Source: Vibrio rumoiensis (GTDB lineage: Bacteria > Pseudomonadota > Gammaproteobacteria > Enterobacterales > Vibrionaceae). Taken from it: a DNA stretch of 64,000 nt. This document shows positions 63,706 through 64,000 of this stretch, piece after piece; position 1 is the first letter of the stretch, and the number at the start of each line of letters is the position of its first letter. Position numbers and translations under genes: made by a program. The notes below the pieces were generated by a model that saw nothing but the letters and a program-made list of their open reading frames with translations, made no database searches and was not told where the DNA came from. Location of the stretch: the NCBI RefSeq assembly GCF_002218045.2, contig NZ_AP018685.1:806001-870000 (forward strand). Reading direction: 5' to 3'.

Positions 63706-64000
63706 CTATTGTTGGTTTCGTGCTTTTTCAAGTAAGTCGTGAAAATAATGGCGTAATACATACAGCATAATCAGACTTGGGATCACCATGACAGCCGTGA
63801 TAATGAAGAACAGTGGCCAGCTATTTAAGCTATCGGCGAGTTCACCACTAAACGATGACAGAGTGGTACGGCCGAAGTTACCTAATGATGCTAATAATGC
63901 ATATTGAGTCGCTGAGAATGCTTGGCCAGTCAATACCGTTAAGAATGAGACAAATGCCACGGTTGAAAAGGCGGTGGTAAAGTTATCGACTAATACGGTA
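63706..64000 (-). CDS. ampG: AmpG-like muropeptide permease, C-terminal part
   Basis: Only the last 98 residues lie in the window; the frame is open to the right edge, and an internal methionine near 63960 is not the start. The fragment has AFSATQYALLASLGNFGRT, a conserved stretch of the AmpG major-facilitator family, followed by a final membrane helix and a charged tail. AmpG imports anhydromuropeptides for peptidoglycan recycling. The fragment is too short to exclude a close paralogue. Confidence 0.8.
   Translation of the reverse strand, partial: TVLVDNFTTAFSTVAFVSFLTVLTGQAFSATQYALLASLGNFGRTTLSSFSGELADSLNSWPLFFIITAVMVIPSLIMLYVLRHYFHDLLEKARNQQ

Noticed and set aside
1..64000. tRNA or rRNA genes
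   Set aside because: No cloverleaf-like intergenic sequence or rRNA text was recognised in the gaps read on either strand.

Overview
The window reads as a chromosomal segment of a Vibrio or close Vibrionaceae relative. The reasons are: OmpK beside a PanE-like reductase and AmpG; recC, recB and recD without ptrA between them; the long (343-residue) form of DapD; a second EF-G gene beside mtgA and radA; and the order nupC-deoCABD-ytjB/serB-radA-mtgA-fusA2-fadD-like, which matches what I know of Vibrio cholerae chromosome 1. No rRNA, tRNA, insertion sequence, prophage or CRISPR array was seen. Both ends cut a gene (nupC on the left, an ampG-like gene on the right).

Layout. 1-6.0 kb: nucleoside uptake and catabolism (nupC, deoC, deoA, deoB, deoD) behind a long hairpin-rich deoC leader. 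6.0-12.4 kb: ytjB and serB divergent, then radA, mtgA and a highly codon-biased fusA2. 12.4-17.5 kb: repeat-rich gap, a VF530-family gene, codBA with a likely PurR operator, and a FadD-like ligase with a likely FadR operator. 17.5-31.2 kb: an AraC-type regulator divergent from a complete Tad/Flp pilus locus in one direction (flp, tadV, an AAA+ ATPase, rcpC, rcpA, a lipoprotein, tadG-like, tadE, tadF-like, tadZ, tadA, tadB, tadC, tadD), closed by a terminator. 31.2-38 kb: convergent O-antigen-ligase/PglL-like membrane protein, ChrA, and a glycerate module (glycerate kinase, GntP-type permease, CdaR). 38-45 kb: pncB, dapD, a SatP-like transporter, an exported RelA/SpoT-fold protein, LexA-controlled yebG, and a LysR regulator divergent from a TehA-family transporter. 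45-55 kb: recC, recB, recD. 55-64 kb: a YhcH-family protein, argA, mltA, tcdA, csdE, csdA, a panE-like gene, ompK and the ampG remnant.

How it works together. Outer-membrane OmpK (with a good CRP site), inner-membrane NupC, the deo enzymes and CodBA form a nucleoside and nucleobase salvage set. The Tad genes supply pilin, prepilin peptidase, secretin, assembly ATPases, platform proteins and pseudopilins for one surface fibre. RecBCD with LexA-controlled YebG are DNA-damage functions. TcdA and CsdE/CsdA are linked by tRNA-modification and sulfur chemistry.

The most unusual signals lie outside genes. One is a family of intergenic elements that combine perfect heptanucleotide tandem arrays (at least four different 7-bp units) with nested inverted repeats; one array supplies the tcdA stop codon and another runs to within 8 bp of the csdE start. 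The second is a pair of abutting perfect inverted repeats between the AraC gene and flp. The third is a pair of identical-architecture palindromes upstream of recB. Among genes, the AAA+ ATPase in the Tad operon and the signal-peptide-bearing RelA/SpoT-fold protein stand out.
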